Origin: Anaeroplasmataceae bacterium
GTDB lineage: Bacteria > Bacillota_I > Bacilli_A > Acholeplasmatales > Anaeroplasmataceae
Length of the DNA: 49,735 bases
Assembly: GCA_029051735.1 (NCBI GenBank)
Contig: JAIDKZ010000060.1
Coordinates: 1-49,735, forward strand
Direction of reading: 5' to 3'
The translations under genes were made by a program, and so were the position numbers. Of this stretch, positions 40,828 through 49,632 are shown piece after piece; position 1 is the stretch's first letter, and every line of letters begins with the position of its first letter. The notes beneath the pieces are model-generated. The model worked only from the letters and a program-made list of their open reading frames with translations. It ran no database searches and was not told the DNA's origin.

Positions 40828-42063
40828 ATGAAAAAAGTTGGTTTATTTGCTTTAATGAGTGTTTTAATAGTCGTATCAGTTTTATTTGGTTTTAAAGCAG
40901 CTGCACAGGAATTAAGTCCTTACCAGAAGTGCTTAGAGATAAATGAATATCTATTATCAAATTTCAGTGAATTAAAAAATAGCTATAATTCTAATCATGA
41001 GGACAAGCTTTCTGCAGATAGTCTTGAAGGTTTTTCTTTAATTAAAATATTAGATGATGAATGTTATGGAATATATGCAGACTTTAATGATAATTTTGGC
41101 TATATGTTGATGGATTTTGATTTTAGAGTATATGAAATAAAAACAGTTGGAGATTTAGAGTATTTAAAAGATGTGAAATTTGCTTATTATCATACTGTAG
41201 ATGGATTTATGTATGAACAAGATGGCAAGCTTGTGAAGTATAATGAGATTGAGACTGAAGAGGTCACACTAGATGGTGCTGGGCAACTTGGAAGCGGAGA
41301 AGGTTTGATTTATAGTTTGTCAACATATGTTGCTGATCAATATCCAAACGCAACACTAGCAGAAACTCAAGAGAAGGCTTTGGCTAAGTATGCATTTACA
41401 ACTAGCCAAATCAGAACATCATATTATGTAATTGAGAAAGGTGCAACAGTAAAGCCTGAAGATAATTGTGCAATTACAGCGGCATTTAATGTTTTAACCG
41501 CACTTCATTATATGGATTTTATGCCAGGTGTTCCAGACAAATCAGATACAGTAGATTTATCCTTGATAGTCATTGTGGATCAATTTTATGATGATTATGG
41601 AACAGGAAATAATTCTAAAGGATATACAGTAAATAATAAAGAATATTTAAGAAAAACTTATGAAACTTATAGAATTATAAGAAATTATGCTGTACAGAAT
41701 TTAGGGTATAAGCCAGATCATGGATTAACAACTAGTCAAACAAAAACACTTATAGATTATGGTTCTAGTCATTATAATCATCCTGTAAACTGGAAGCAAG
41801 AAAGTACATTTTCAAATGCTAAAAATAGTTTAGATGAAGGACGTGCAGTTCTTGTAGGACTTGTCAATAGTAAAGATTATGGAAATCATGCTGTAGCTGC
41901 ATTAGGATATAGACGATATACAGTTACTACAAATTGGGGCTCTTATACTAGCACAACAAACTATTACTTTTTAGTGTTAGATGATGGCGTAAATAGTATG
42001 TTTGTTTATTATGATTTAGCGAAGGCAACAGGAAGTATAAAGACCGAATATATTTTTTATTAA
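40828..42063 (+). CDS. Secreted papain-fold (C39/C10-like) cysteine-peptidase-like protein
   Basis: Signal peptide MKKVGLFALMSVLIVVSVLFGFKAAAQ; putative catalytic Cys in EDNCAITAAFNVLTALHY; putative His in KDYGNHAVAALGYRRY; then YYFLVLDDG. Family assignment tentative. Confidence 0.6.
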   Translation: MKKVGLFALMSVLIVVSVLFGFKAAAQELSPYQKCLEINEYLLSNFSELKNSYNSNHEDKLSADSLEGFSLIKILDDECYGIYADFNDNFGYMLMDFDFRVYEIKTVGDLEYLKDVKFAYYHTVDGFMYEQDGKLVKYNEIETEEVTLDGAGQLGSGEGLIYSLSTYVADQYPNATLAETQEKALAKYAFTTSQIRTSYYVIEKGATVKPEDNCAITAAFNVLTALHYMDFMPGVPDKSDTVDLSLIVIVDQFYDDYGTGNNSKGYTVNNKEYLRKTYETYRIIRNYAVQNLGYKPDHGLTTSQTKTLIDYGSSHYNHPVNWKQESTFSNAKNSLDEGRAVLVGLVNSKDYGNHAVAALGYRRYTVTTNWGSYTSTTNYYFLVLDDGVNSMFVYYDLAKATGSIKTEYIFY

Positions 42064-42132
42064 AAAGAAGTTGTTATTCGACAAAGAATTATCTTTTTTA
42101 TTAAATTGTCAGTGTATTATATTAATGTTCGA

Positions 42133-42281
42133 ATGAACGATAGAATGTTAGGGAAATGTTTGTTGTTAGAAATGGATAAAAAAATTAATATGTTAATATA
42201 TAAGGCCGGAACACGTTAAAAGCGATTCTTGGACATGATGGCATGTCAATAATGATTTGGGTAACTTTGTATAAAAGATGA
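42133..42281 (+). pseudogene. Remnant of a tyrosine recombinase (integrase) C-terminus
   Basis: Frame 1 MNDRMLGKCLLLEMDKKINMLIYKAGTR*, then shifted frame (42213-42281) TLKAILGHDGMSIMIWVTLYKR*. Resembles the integrase C-terminal pattern 'xxAGxxLKxILGHxxxxxTxxxYxxV'. Confidence 0.45.
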
Positions 42282-42385
42282 GGGGGACATATTAATTTTT
42301 AGTTGAATTTATGAATCAACAGCAAATATAAAATTTTATATAGGTTTAATGGATATAATACACTTTGAACCTTAGCATTTTATCC

Positions 42386-42414
42386 TTATCTAATATTTTT
42401 ATAATATTAGATAA
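42386..42414 (+). repeat. 12-bp perfect inverted repeat
   Basis: TTATCTAATATT-tttat-AATATTAGATAA. Confidence 0.85.
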
Positions 42415-42421
42415 ATTTAAT

Positions 42422-42457
42422 AGACCATAGAAAAACTCTATGGTCTTTTTATTTTTT
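42422..42457 (+). terminator. Strong Rho-independent terminator
   Basis: AGACCATAGA-aaaac-TCTATGGTCT followed by TTTTTATTTTTTT. Confidence 0.85.
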
Positions 42458-42499
42458 TAAATTTATTATATAATAAGGAATGTTTAGGGGTGACATTCC

Positions 42500-44251
42500 A
42501 TGTTTAAAAGATTTATTAGTTATTATAAGCCTTATAAAAAATTGTTTTTTTTAGATATGCTAGCAGCATTATTTATTTCGTTGATTGGTCTTCTGTATCC
42601 AATTTTAACAAATTATATTTTAAAGAAACTTATCCCTGAAGAGAAGTTGAATTGGATAATTATATTGGGTTTGGTTTTGCTAGGAATATATTTTATTCGT
42701 ATGCTTTTAAGATATTTTGTTCAGTATTATGGACATGTGATGGGAGTGCGTATGCAAGCAGATATGAGAAGTCAGATGTTCAAAAAATTACAAAAGTTAC
42801 CATTTACATATTATGATGAGCATGAAACAGGTAAAATAATGAGTCGAATGACAAATGATTTAATGCAGGTTTCAGAACTCGCACATCATGGTCCTGAAAA
42901 TATTTTTATTTGTGGTGCAACCGTTATTCTATCATTTGCTTATTTGCTTACATTAAATTGGCTTTTAACATTGATTATATTTGCTTGTGTTCCTATCTTG
43001 ATTATCATTAGTTTATTTTTAAGAAAAAGAATGAATAGAGCTTTTATGGATACTAGAAAAAGTGTAGCAGAAATTAATGGTGCACTAGAATCATCTATTA
43101 CAGGGATTCGAGTAACTAAAGCTTTTAATAATAGTGAGGAAGAATTAAGGAAATTTGAATCAGGAAACAAGCAATTTGTTAAGGCTCGAAGTAAAGCATA
43201 TAAAGCTATGGGACTCTTTGGCTCATCAACTTCTTTTGTTACAGATTTATTTTATTTAGTAGTATTAATTGTGGGCGCAATTTTTATTTCTAAAAAGTTT
43301 AATGTAGATTATGCAATATTGACTACATTTGTAGTATCCATCAGTATGTTTATAAACCCTTTAACCACACTGATCAATTTCGTTGAACAATATCAAGAAG
43401 GGGTTACAGGATTCAAACGATTCATTGAAATTATTGATGAACCTGAGGAACAAGAATTTGAGGATGCAGTTGATTTAACAAATGTAAAAGGAGATATAAC
43501 TTTTTCAGATGTTTATTTTGATTATGAAACTACCAAAGGGGTGTTAAATGGAATTTCATTTCATATTCCTAGTGGAAAGACGATTGCGTTTGTAGGTCCT
43601 TCAGGTGGTGGAAAAACAACAATTTGTCATTTAATTCCTAATTTTTATCCAATCACAAAAGGTGAAATCAAAATAGATGATTATAATATTCAATCCTTAA
43701 GCTTTCAATCGCTAAGAGATAGTATTGGTATTGTTCAACAAGATGTGTTTTTGTTTACAGGTACAATTTTAGAAAATATACGTTATGGAAGATTGGATGC
43801 CTCAGTTGAAGAAGTTTATGAAGCTGCAAAAAAAGCTAAAATACATGATTATATATTAGAACTTCCAAATGGATATAATACTGAAATAGGAGAACGGGGA
43901 ATCAAGCTCTCTGGTGGTCAAAAACAGCGTTTATCCATAGCTAGGGTATTTTTAAAAAATCCTGCAATATTGATTTTAGATGAAGCCACTAGTGCTTTAG
44001 ATAATGTTACAGAAGCTTATATTCAAGAATCTTTAGAAGAACTTTCTAAAGGCAGAACTACATTGGTAGTTGCACATCGGTTATCTACAATTAAAAATGC
44101 AGATTATATTTATGTAATTGATGAAGGTAAAATTAAAGAAGAGGGAAATCATATAGAATTAATTTCACAAAATGGAGAATATGCTAAACTCTATCAACAA
44201 CAATTTCATAATGAAGAATTGCTCATCAATTCCTCTAAACTTAAAAAGTAG
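42500..44251 (+). CDS. ABC transporter, fused permease/ATP-binding (MsbA/LmrA type)
   Basis: Six-TM domain plus NBD: GPSGGGKTT, KLSGGQKQRLSIARVFLKNPAILILDEATSALD. Confidence 0.95.
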   Translation: MFKRFISYYKPYKKLFFLDMLAALFISLIGLLYPILTNYILKKLIPEEKLNWIIILGLVLLGIYFIRMLLRYFVQYYGHVMGVRMQADMRSQMFKKLQKLPFTYYDEHETGKIMSRMTNDLMQVSELAHHGPENIFICGATVILSFAYLLTLNWLLTLIIFACVPILIIISLFLRKRMNRAFMDTRKSVAEINGALESSITGIRVTKAFNNSEEELRKFESGNKQFVKARSKAYKAMGLFGSSTSFVTDLFYLVVLIVGAIFISKKFNVDYAILTTFVVSISMFINPLTTLINFVEQYQEGVTGFKRFIEIIDEPEEQEFEDAVDLTNVKGDITFSDVYFDYETTKGVLNGISFHIPSGKTIAFVGPSGGGKTTICHLIPNFYPITKGEIKIDDYNIQSLSFQSLRDSIGIVQQDVFLFTGTILENIRYGRLDASVEEVYEAAKKAKIHDYILELPNGYNTEIGERGIKLSGGQKQRLSIARVFLKNPAILILDEATSALDNVTEAYIQESLEELSKGRTTLVVAHRLSTIKNADYIYVIDEGKIKEEGNHIELISQNGEYAKLYQQQFHNEELLINSSKLKK

Positions 44252-44260
44252 GTGATAAAC

Positions 44261-45424
44261 ATGCTAAAGGTTTTTTTAAATAAAGAGGAAGAAAAAAATG
44301 TTTTAAATGGATTTCCTTGGGTGTATAATAATGAAGTAAACCATTTTGAAGGTACAATCGAAAATGGTAAGGTCTGTAGTGTATATTCCTTTGAATCTAT
44401 ATTTATAGGATATGGTTTTTTTAATATAGATTCAAAAATAATGATACGCATTTTAACATTAAACGAGGATGAGCAAATTGATAAAGCTTTCTTTAAAAAG
44501 AGAATAGCTTATGCAATAGATCATAGAAGAAAACTAGGGTGGAAAGCAACTAGACTTGTGTTTAGTGAAGCAGATTTTTTACCAGGTTTGGTAGTAGATC
44601 AATATGGAGATTATTTATCAGTTCAGTTCATGTGTTTAGGTATGGATTTAATAAAGCAAGATATTGTAGATATTTTAGTTGAACTTACAAATTGTAAAGG
44701 TATTTATGAGCGTTCAGATATGCCTGTTCGTGAAAAAGAAGGATTGAAACAGATTAAGGGCTTTTTATATCAAACCTTTAACCCAAGAGTTGAAGTAGAA
44801 GAAAATGGAATTCGCTTTATTGTAGATTTAGAAAACGGACAAAAAACAGGTTATTTTTTAGATCAAAAATTAAATAGAGATATTGTAAAGTTTTATGTTA
44901 AAGATCAAGTAGTGTTAGACTGTTTTTCAAATGTTGGTGGATTTGCATTACATGCTTGTAAATATGGGGCGAAGCACGTTGATGCCTGTGATATATCCAA
45001 AAAAGCCTGTGATGATATTTTATTTAATGCAAAGCTGAATGGATATAAAAATTTAAATGTTATTTGTACTGATGTGTTTGATTATTTAAGATCAAATCAA
45101 ATACAAAATAAATATGATGTAATTATTTTAGATCCCCCAGCTTTTACAAAGGATAAAACAACAGTAAAAAAAGCATATAAAGGATATAAGGAAATTAATC
45201 TTCAAGCTTTGAAGTGGATTAAAAGTGGAGGATATTTACTAACGTTTAGTTGTAGCCAGCATATGACAGCTAATTTGTTTTACGAAATGATAAAAGATGC
45301 TGCACATGATGCCCATAGAAAGGTTCAGTTCTTGGATTTTAGAATCCAGGCTCCAGATCACCCTGCATTACTAGATAGTCAAGAACAATTATATTTAAAA
45401 TGTTTAATTCTGCGTGTACAATAG
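44261..45424 (+). CDS. PUA-domain class I SAM-dependent rRNA methyltransferase (RlmI-like)
   Basis: N-terminal PUA-like region (GFPWVYNNEV), VLDCFSNVGGFALHACKYGAKHVDACDIS, VIILDPPAFTKDK. Confidence 0.9.
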   Translation: MLKVFLNKEEEKNVLNGFPWVYNNEVNHFEGTIENGKVCSVYSFESIFIGYGFFNIDSKIMIRILTLNEDEQIDKAFFKKRIAYAIDHRRKLGWKATRLVFSEADFLPGLVVDQYGDYLSVQFMCLGMDLIKQDIVDILVELTNCKGIYERSDMPVREKEGLKQIKGFLYQTFNPRVEVEENGIRFIVDLENGQKTGYFLDQKLNRDIVKFYVKDQVVLDCFSNVGGFALHACKYGAKHVDACDISKKACDDILFNAKLNGYKNLNVICTDVFDYLRSNQIQNKYDVIILDPPAFTKDKTTVKKAYKGYKEINLQALKWIKSGGYLLTFSCSQHMTANLFYEMIKDAAHDAHRKVQFLDFRIQAPDHPALLDSQEQLYLKCLILRVQ

Positions 45425-45432
45425 GAGGACAT

Positions 45433-46644
45433 ATGGATAAGAGTGTATTTGTAAAACATCGTAGTGAAATTGAAAAATTAATGATGGAGTCATCTTTACT
45501 TGTAGTTTTTTCAAAACCTAAAATAGATGTAAAAAAGGATGTTGATCGCAATTATTATTATTTAAGTGGAAATTTTGAGTATAATAATATTGTATTATTG
45601 TGTAAACACAAACAGCAATATAAAGAAATAATATTTATAGAGCCTTATGATGAAGTAAAAGCAAAATGGGTAGGAGCTCCTCATTCTAAAGAAGAAATAC
45701 AAAAGGAATCTGGAATTCAAGATGTTCGTTATATTGATGAATTTGATTCCGTGGTAAAAACATATCTAAGGGATTTGACAAAAGTCTATTTAGATTTCAA
45801 AGATGAAAAAGATTCATATAGTAAAGAAATGTTACTTGCAAAAAGTTTTAAAGAAATGTATCCCCATTTAGTTATATATAATGCAGAAAGTTTATTTAAG
45901 ACTGCTCGAACAATAAAACATCCATTAGAAATAGAGCAGATAAAAAAGGCAATAGGAATTACTAAGTTGGGAATTGAAGCTATTCTTAAAAATATGAAAG
46001 AAAGTTATGAGTATCAGTTAGAAAGCTATTTTGACCAAGCAATAAAATATCATGGAGCAACAGGATATGCATTTCCAACGATTGCAGCAAGTGGAAAAAA
46101 TGCTTGTTGTTTACATTACATGGATAATGAAGATTTTGCGAAGAATGGAGATTTAATTTTATTTGATTTAGGCTGCTCTTATAATATGTATTGTTCAGAT
46201 ATTTCTAGAACATTCCCAGTAAATGGAAAGTTTACCTCAAGGCAAAAACAGATTTACTCAATTGTTTTAGAAGGACAAGAATTTGTAATGAAGCATATTA
46301 AGCCAGGAATTACAACAAAAGAATTAAATCAAATTTTAGTTGAATTTTACGCTAAAAAGTTAAAAGAGATTGGTTTGATTCAGAAGGATCAAGAAGTAAT
46401 GAAGTATTACTATCATGGCGTATCTCATCATATAGGATTAGACTGCCATGACCTTTGTGAATACACACCACTTAGACCAAATAGTATAATATCTTGTGAA
46501 CCAGGATTATACATTGCAGAAGAAGGAATTGGAATACGTATAGAAGATGATATTTTAGTGACTGAGGATGGGTGTGTAAATTTAAGTCAGGATATATTAA
46601 AAACAATAGATGAAATAGAAAAATTTATGGAGGAAAGAAAATGA
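45433..46644 (+). CDS. M24 family Xaa-Pro peptidase
   Basis: GDLILFDLGCSYNMYCSDISRTFPVNG, YHGVSHHIGLDCHD, SCEPGLYIAEEGIGIRIEDDILVTEDG. ATG 45433 with AGGAGG upstream. Confidence 0.94.
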   Translation: MDKSVFVKHRSEIEKLMMESSLLVVFSKPKIDVKKDVDRNYYYLSGNFEYNNIVLLCKHKQQYKEIIFIEPYDEVKAKWVGAPHSKEEIQKESGIQDVRYIDEFDSVVKTYLRDLTKVYLDFKDEKDSYSKEMLLAKSFKEMYPHLVIYNAESLFKTARTIKHPLEIEQIKKAIGITKLGIEAILKNMKESYEYQLESYFDQAIKYHGATGYAFPTIAASGKNACCLHYMDNEDFAKNGDLILFDLGCSYNMYCSDISRTFPVNGKFTSRQKQIYSIVLEGQEFVMKHIKPGITTKELNQILVEFYAKKLKEIGLIQKDQEVMKYYYHGVSHHIGLDCHDLCEYTPLRPNSIISCEPGLYIAEEGIGIRIEDDILVTEDGCVNLSQDILKTIDEIEKFMEERK

Positions 46645-47870
46645 AAGAAGAGATTTTAAAAAATTATGCTAAACTTATCGTAGAGATTGGTGTAAATGTA
46701 CAAAAAGGGCAAGATGTAGTTATTAATGCTTCTGTTGATGATGCATACTTTGTAAAATATGTGGTGGAAGCTGCATATCAAGCTGGTGCTCGTGAGGTTT
46801 CAGTAGATTGGAGCTACCAACCAATTACTAAGCTAGATTATGCATATCAAAGTGTGGAAACTTTAAAAGAACTTCCAGAATGGTTTTTAAAGAAAAAAGA
46901 ATATAGAGTACAGCAACTTCCAGCAATGATTCATATTGTATCAGAAGATCCTGATGGCCTTTCTGGAATAGACCAAACTAAAATTTTAGAAGTCCAAAAG
47001 GCAATAGGACCAACTTTAATGAAATATCGTGAACAAATGGATAATAAATTTCAATGGACAATTGTTGGAATTCCAGGTGAAAAATGGGCAGAAAAAATTT
47101 TCCCAAATCTACCAAAAGAAAAAGCTATGGAATCATTATGGGATGCAATATTGAAAGTTACACGCGTTTATGGCAATCCTATTGAAAACTGGAAGGAACA
47201 TAATGCAAATTTATCTATCAAAACAAAGAAACTAAATGAATTAGGAATAAAAACTATGCGTTATGCTTCTAAAAATGGAACTAATTTTACAGTAGATATT
47301 CACTCAGAGATGAACTTCTTAGCAGGAGGAGAAACAACGTATAGTGGAGTTTTCTATAATCCAAATATGCCTACAGAAGAATGCTTTACATCTCCAATTA
47401 AAACAAGTGCTAATGGTATAGTTATGGCAACTAAGCCGCTTTCTGTACGTGGAGTTTTAGTGGATAATTTTGGCTTTCGTTTTGAAAATGGCAAGGTTGT
47501 TGAAGTTCTTTGTGAGAATCAAGAATATAAGGATGTTTTAATGAACCTTGTTTCCACAGATGAAGGCGCTTCTATGTTAGGAGAGGTTGCTCTTGTTCCA
47601 TTTGATTCTCCAATCAATCAAACCAATCTTCTTTTCTATAATACATTATATGATGAAAATGCGTGTTGTCACTTGGCAATAGGACGTGCATTTAATGAAT
47701 GTATTAAAGACTATCAAAATAAAACAGAAGAACAAATTAAAGCTATTGATTTAAATAATTCTATGATTCATGTTGATTTTATGATTGGAAGTCAAGATTT
47801 ATCTATTATTGCAGAAACATATGATGGAAAAACTGTTCAAATCTTTAAAGATGGAACTTGGGCAATCTAA
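46641..47870 (+). CDS. M29 family aminopeptidase (AmpS/PepS-like)
   Basis: NYAKLIVEIGVNVQKGQDVVINASVDDAYFV..., AGGETTYSGVFYNPNMPTEECFTSP, HLAIGRAFNEC, IHVDFMIGSQDLSI. Confidence 0.94.
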   Translation: MKEEILKNYAKLIVEIGVNVQKGQDVVINASVDDAYFVKYVVEAAYQAGAREVSVDWSYQPITKLDYAYQSVETLKELPEWFLKKKEYRVQQLPAMIHIVSEDPDGLSGIDQTKILEVQKAIGPTLMKYREQMDNKFQWTIVGIPGEKWAEKIFPNLPKEKAMESLWDAILKVTRVYGNPIENWKEHNANLSIKTKKLNELGIKTMRYASKNGTNFTVDIHSEMNFLAGGETTYSGVFYNPNMPTEECFTSPIKTSANGIVMATKPLSVRGVLVDNFGFRFENGKVVEVLCENQEYKDVLMNLVSTDEGASMLGEVALVPFDSPINQTNLLFYNTLYDENACCHLAIGRAFNECIKDYQNKTEEQIKAIDLNNSMIHVDFMIGSQDLSIIAETYDGKTVQIFKDGTWAI

Positions 47871-47874
47871 TAGT

Positions 47875-47913
47875 AAAAGTACTCATTTCTTTTTTAAATG
47901 AGTACTTTTATTT
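47875..47913 (+). terminator. Rho-independent terminator
   Basis: AAAAGTACTCATTT...AAATGAGTACTTTT, 14-bp perfect stem. Confidence 0.8.
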
Positions 47914-47966
47914 TTGACAGCAATTCAGTTAAATGATACAATATTACTATGTAAGGATGTGAAATC

Positions 47967-49370
47967 ATGAAAAAAGTTAAGGTGATGGTCCAAAACAAAA
48001 ATACACTTGTTTTAGAAGAGGATGCAGTCAAAGGAGATTTTATAGATTTAACCTCCTTAAATACACTTGATTTTAGTAATATAGAAAAAATAATAGAAGA
48101 AGGAAAAGATCAAATCTATAATAAGAAAGTAGATGAAATAAGGAATTCCTTGAAAGTTTTGCACCAAAAGGATTTGCAAGAGCTTCAAGCTAAAATTACT
48201 TTATTGAGTCAACAGCATCAATCTGAATTGCAAACTAAGGAATATGAACTTACAAGTAAATTCAATCAAGAAAAAAGACAACTTGATTTAAATTTAGAAC
48301 TATTAAAACAAAAAAGCATAACAGATACTGAGTTATTGAAAACCAATTTACATTTAGAATATCAAAAGCAGATTGAAGAGTTAAAACATAAAGTAAGAGA
48401 ATTACAACAAAACCAAGATCTAGTTTTGGAAAATTTAAAAAATGAGCAAGAAGTAAAAATAAAAGAATTGACATTAGAAAATCAAGAGAAATTAAATGCT
48501 CAAAAAGAACAATTCTCAAAAGAATTGTCAGAAAAAAATCAGCAATTGAAATTAAAAGAAGAAGCTTATAATTTATTACAACGCCAAAAAGCTGTATTAA
48601 ATATTAAACAAACGGGTGAGGATTTAGAAGCCTGGTGTGATAATGAAGTTAAATCCTATATGCAAAACGGATTGTTTAATTGTGTATGGAAAAAAGATAA
48701 TATTGTTGTAAAAGAAGATGGTGAGATAAAGGGAAGTAAGGCTGATTATCTATTTATGATTTATGCTAATGAAACGCATCTTCCAGAAGAACTCTTAGCT
48801 TCTATATGTTTAGATATGAAAGATGAAAATCCAGACTCAGTGAATAAAAAGAAGAATTCTGATTATTATTCTGCATTAGATAAGAACAGAATAAAAAAGA
48901 ATTGTAAATATGCTGTTTTAGTTTCTAATCTTGAAACAGATAAAGCAAATGATGTGCCAATCTTAAAAGTGACTGAATATAGTGATATGTATGTAGTACG
49001 TCCTGCGTATTTAATGACTTTTTTAAATATGGTAACTTCTTTAACCAAACGATTTGCAGATTTAATTTTAGCAGATGAACAAGAAAAAATTGAATTGATG
49101 AATTCAAAAGAATTATTGGATAAGTTTAATGAACTTAAATACTCCTATCTTGATAAACCAATTATGGCAATAAAGGATAATATTGAAAAAATAAAAAAGA
49201 ATAATGATGTAATAATAAAAGCATCTAAAGCAATAGAAGATTCTTGTTATGATATCATTCATAAACAAATGGAAGCTATTGAAGAAAAATTAAACCGATT
49301 TGAGATTAAAATAACATCTGCATATAAGAAATTTGACAAGAAGGAAAGACAAACAATCTCTATAAAGTAG
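47967..49370 (+). CDS. DUF2130-like coiled-coil protein with a putative PD-(D/E)XK-type core
   Basis: Long Q/E/K/L coiled coil, then KQTGEDLEAWCDNEVKSYM...GSKADYLFMIY...ASICLDMKDENPDS...KNCKYAVLVSNLE. Confidence 0.75.
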   Translation: MKKVKVMVQNKNTLVLEEDAVKGDFIDLTSLNTLDFSNIEKIIEEGKDQIYNKKVDEIRNSLKVLHQKDLQELQAKITLLSQQHQSELQTKEYELTSKFNQEKRQLDLNLELLKQKSITDTELLKTNLHLEYQKQIEELKHKVRELQQNQDLVLENLKNEQEVKIKELTLENQEKLNAQKEQFSKELSEKNQQLKLKEEAYNLLQRQKAVLNIKQTGEDLEAWCDNEVKSYMQNGLFNCVWKKDNIVVKEDGEIKGSKADYLFMIYANETHLPEELLASICLDMKDENPDSVNKKKNSDYYSALDKNRIKKNCKYAVLVSNLETDKANDVPILKVTEYSDMYVVRPAYLMTFLNMVTSLTKRFADLILADEQEKIELMNSKELLDKFNELKYSYLDKPIMAIKDNIEKIKKNNDVIIKASKAIEDSCYDIIHKQMEAIEEKLNRFEIKITSAYKKFDKKERQTISIK

Positions 49371-49377
49371 AGCAAAG

Positions 49378-49409
49378 AAGGGGACTAATTTTACAATAGT
49401 CCCTTTTTA
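49378..49409 (+). terminator. Rho-independent terminator
   Basis: AAGGGGACTA...TAGTCCCTTTTT. Confidence 0.7.
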
Positions 49410-49442
49410 TAGTTTTCTATAAGAAAAAAATAAAAATTTTCC

Positions 49443-49471
49443 TTGCATTTATAAGATAAATAAAGTAAAAT
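49443..49471 (+). promoter_or_regulatory. Sigma-A-like promoter for tRNA-Gln
   Basis: TTGCAT (49443-49448), 17 bp, TAAAAT (49466-49471), about 27 bp upstream of the tRNA. Confidence 0.55.
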
Positions 49472-49497
49472 AAAAAGGAACTAAAAAAAATATAATT

Positions 49498-49572
49498 AGG
49501 ACTATAGCCAAGCGGTAAGGCAAGGGACTTTGACTCCCTCATTCACAGGTTCAAATCCTGTTAGTCCTGCCA
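49498..49572 (+). tRNA. tRNA-Gln (anticodon TTG), CCA encoded
   Basis: Acceptor AGGACTA/TAGTCCT-GCCA, anticodon arm AGGGA-CTTTGAC-TCCCT, T-arm ACAGG-TTCAAAT-CCTGT. Confidence 0.95.
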
Positions 49573-49584
49573 TTAGAAATGTAT

Positions 49585-49607
49585 AGGCTTGTAATCAAGC
49601 CTTTTTT
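49585..49607 (+). terminator. Rho-independent terminator after tRNA-Gln
   Basis: AGGCTTG-taat-CAAGCCT TTTTT. Confidence 0.8.
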
Positions 49608-49632
49608 CTTAATTTTTAAGAAGTTATTAAAT

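Noticed and set aside
42077-42085. Third TTTGTCGAA-like site (reverse strand) 14 nt after the 40828 stop codon
   Set aside because: No gene is positioned to be controlled by it; likely chance occurrence.
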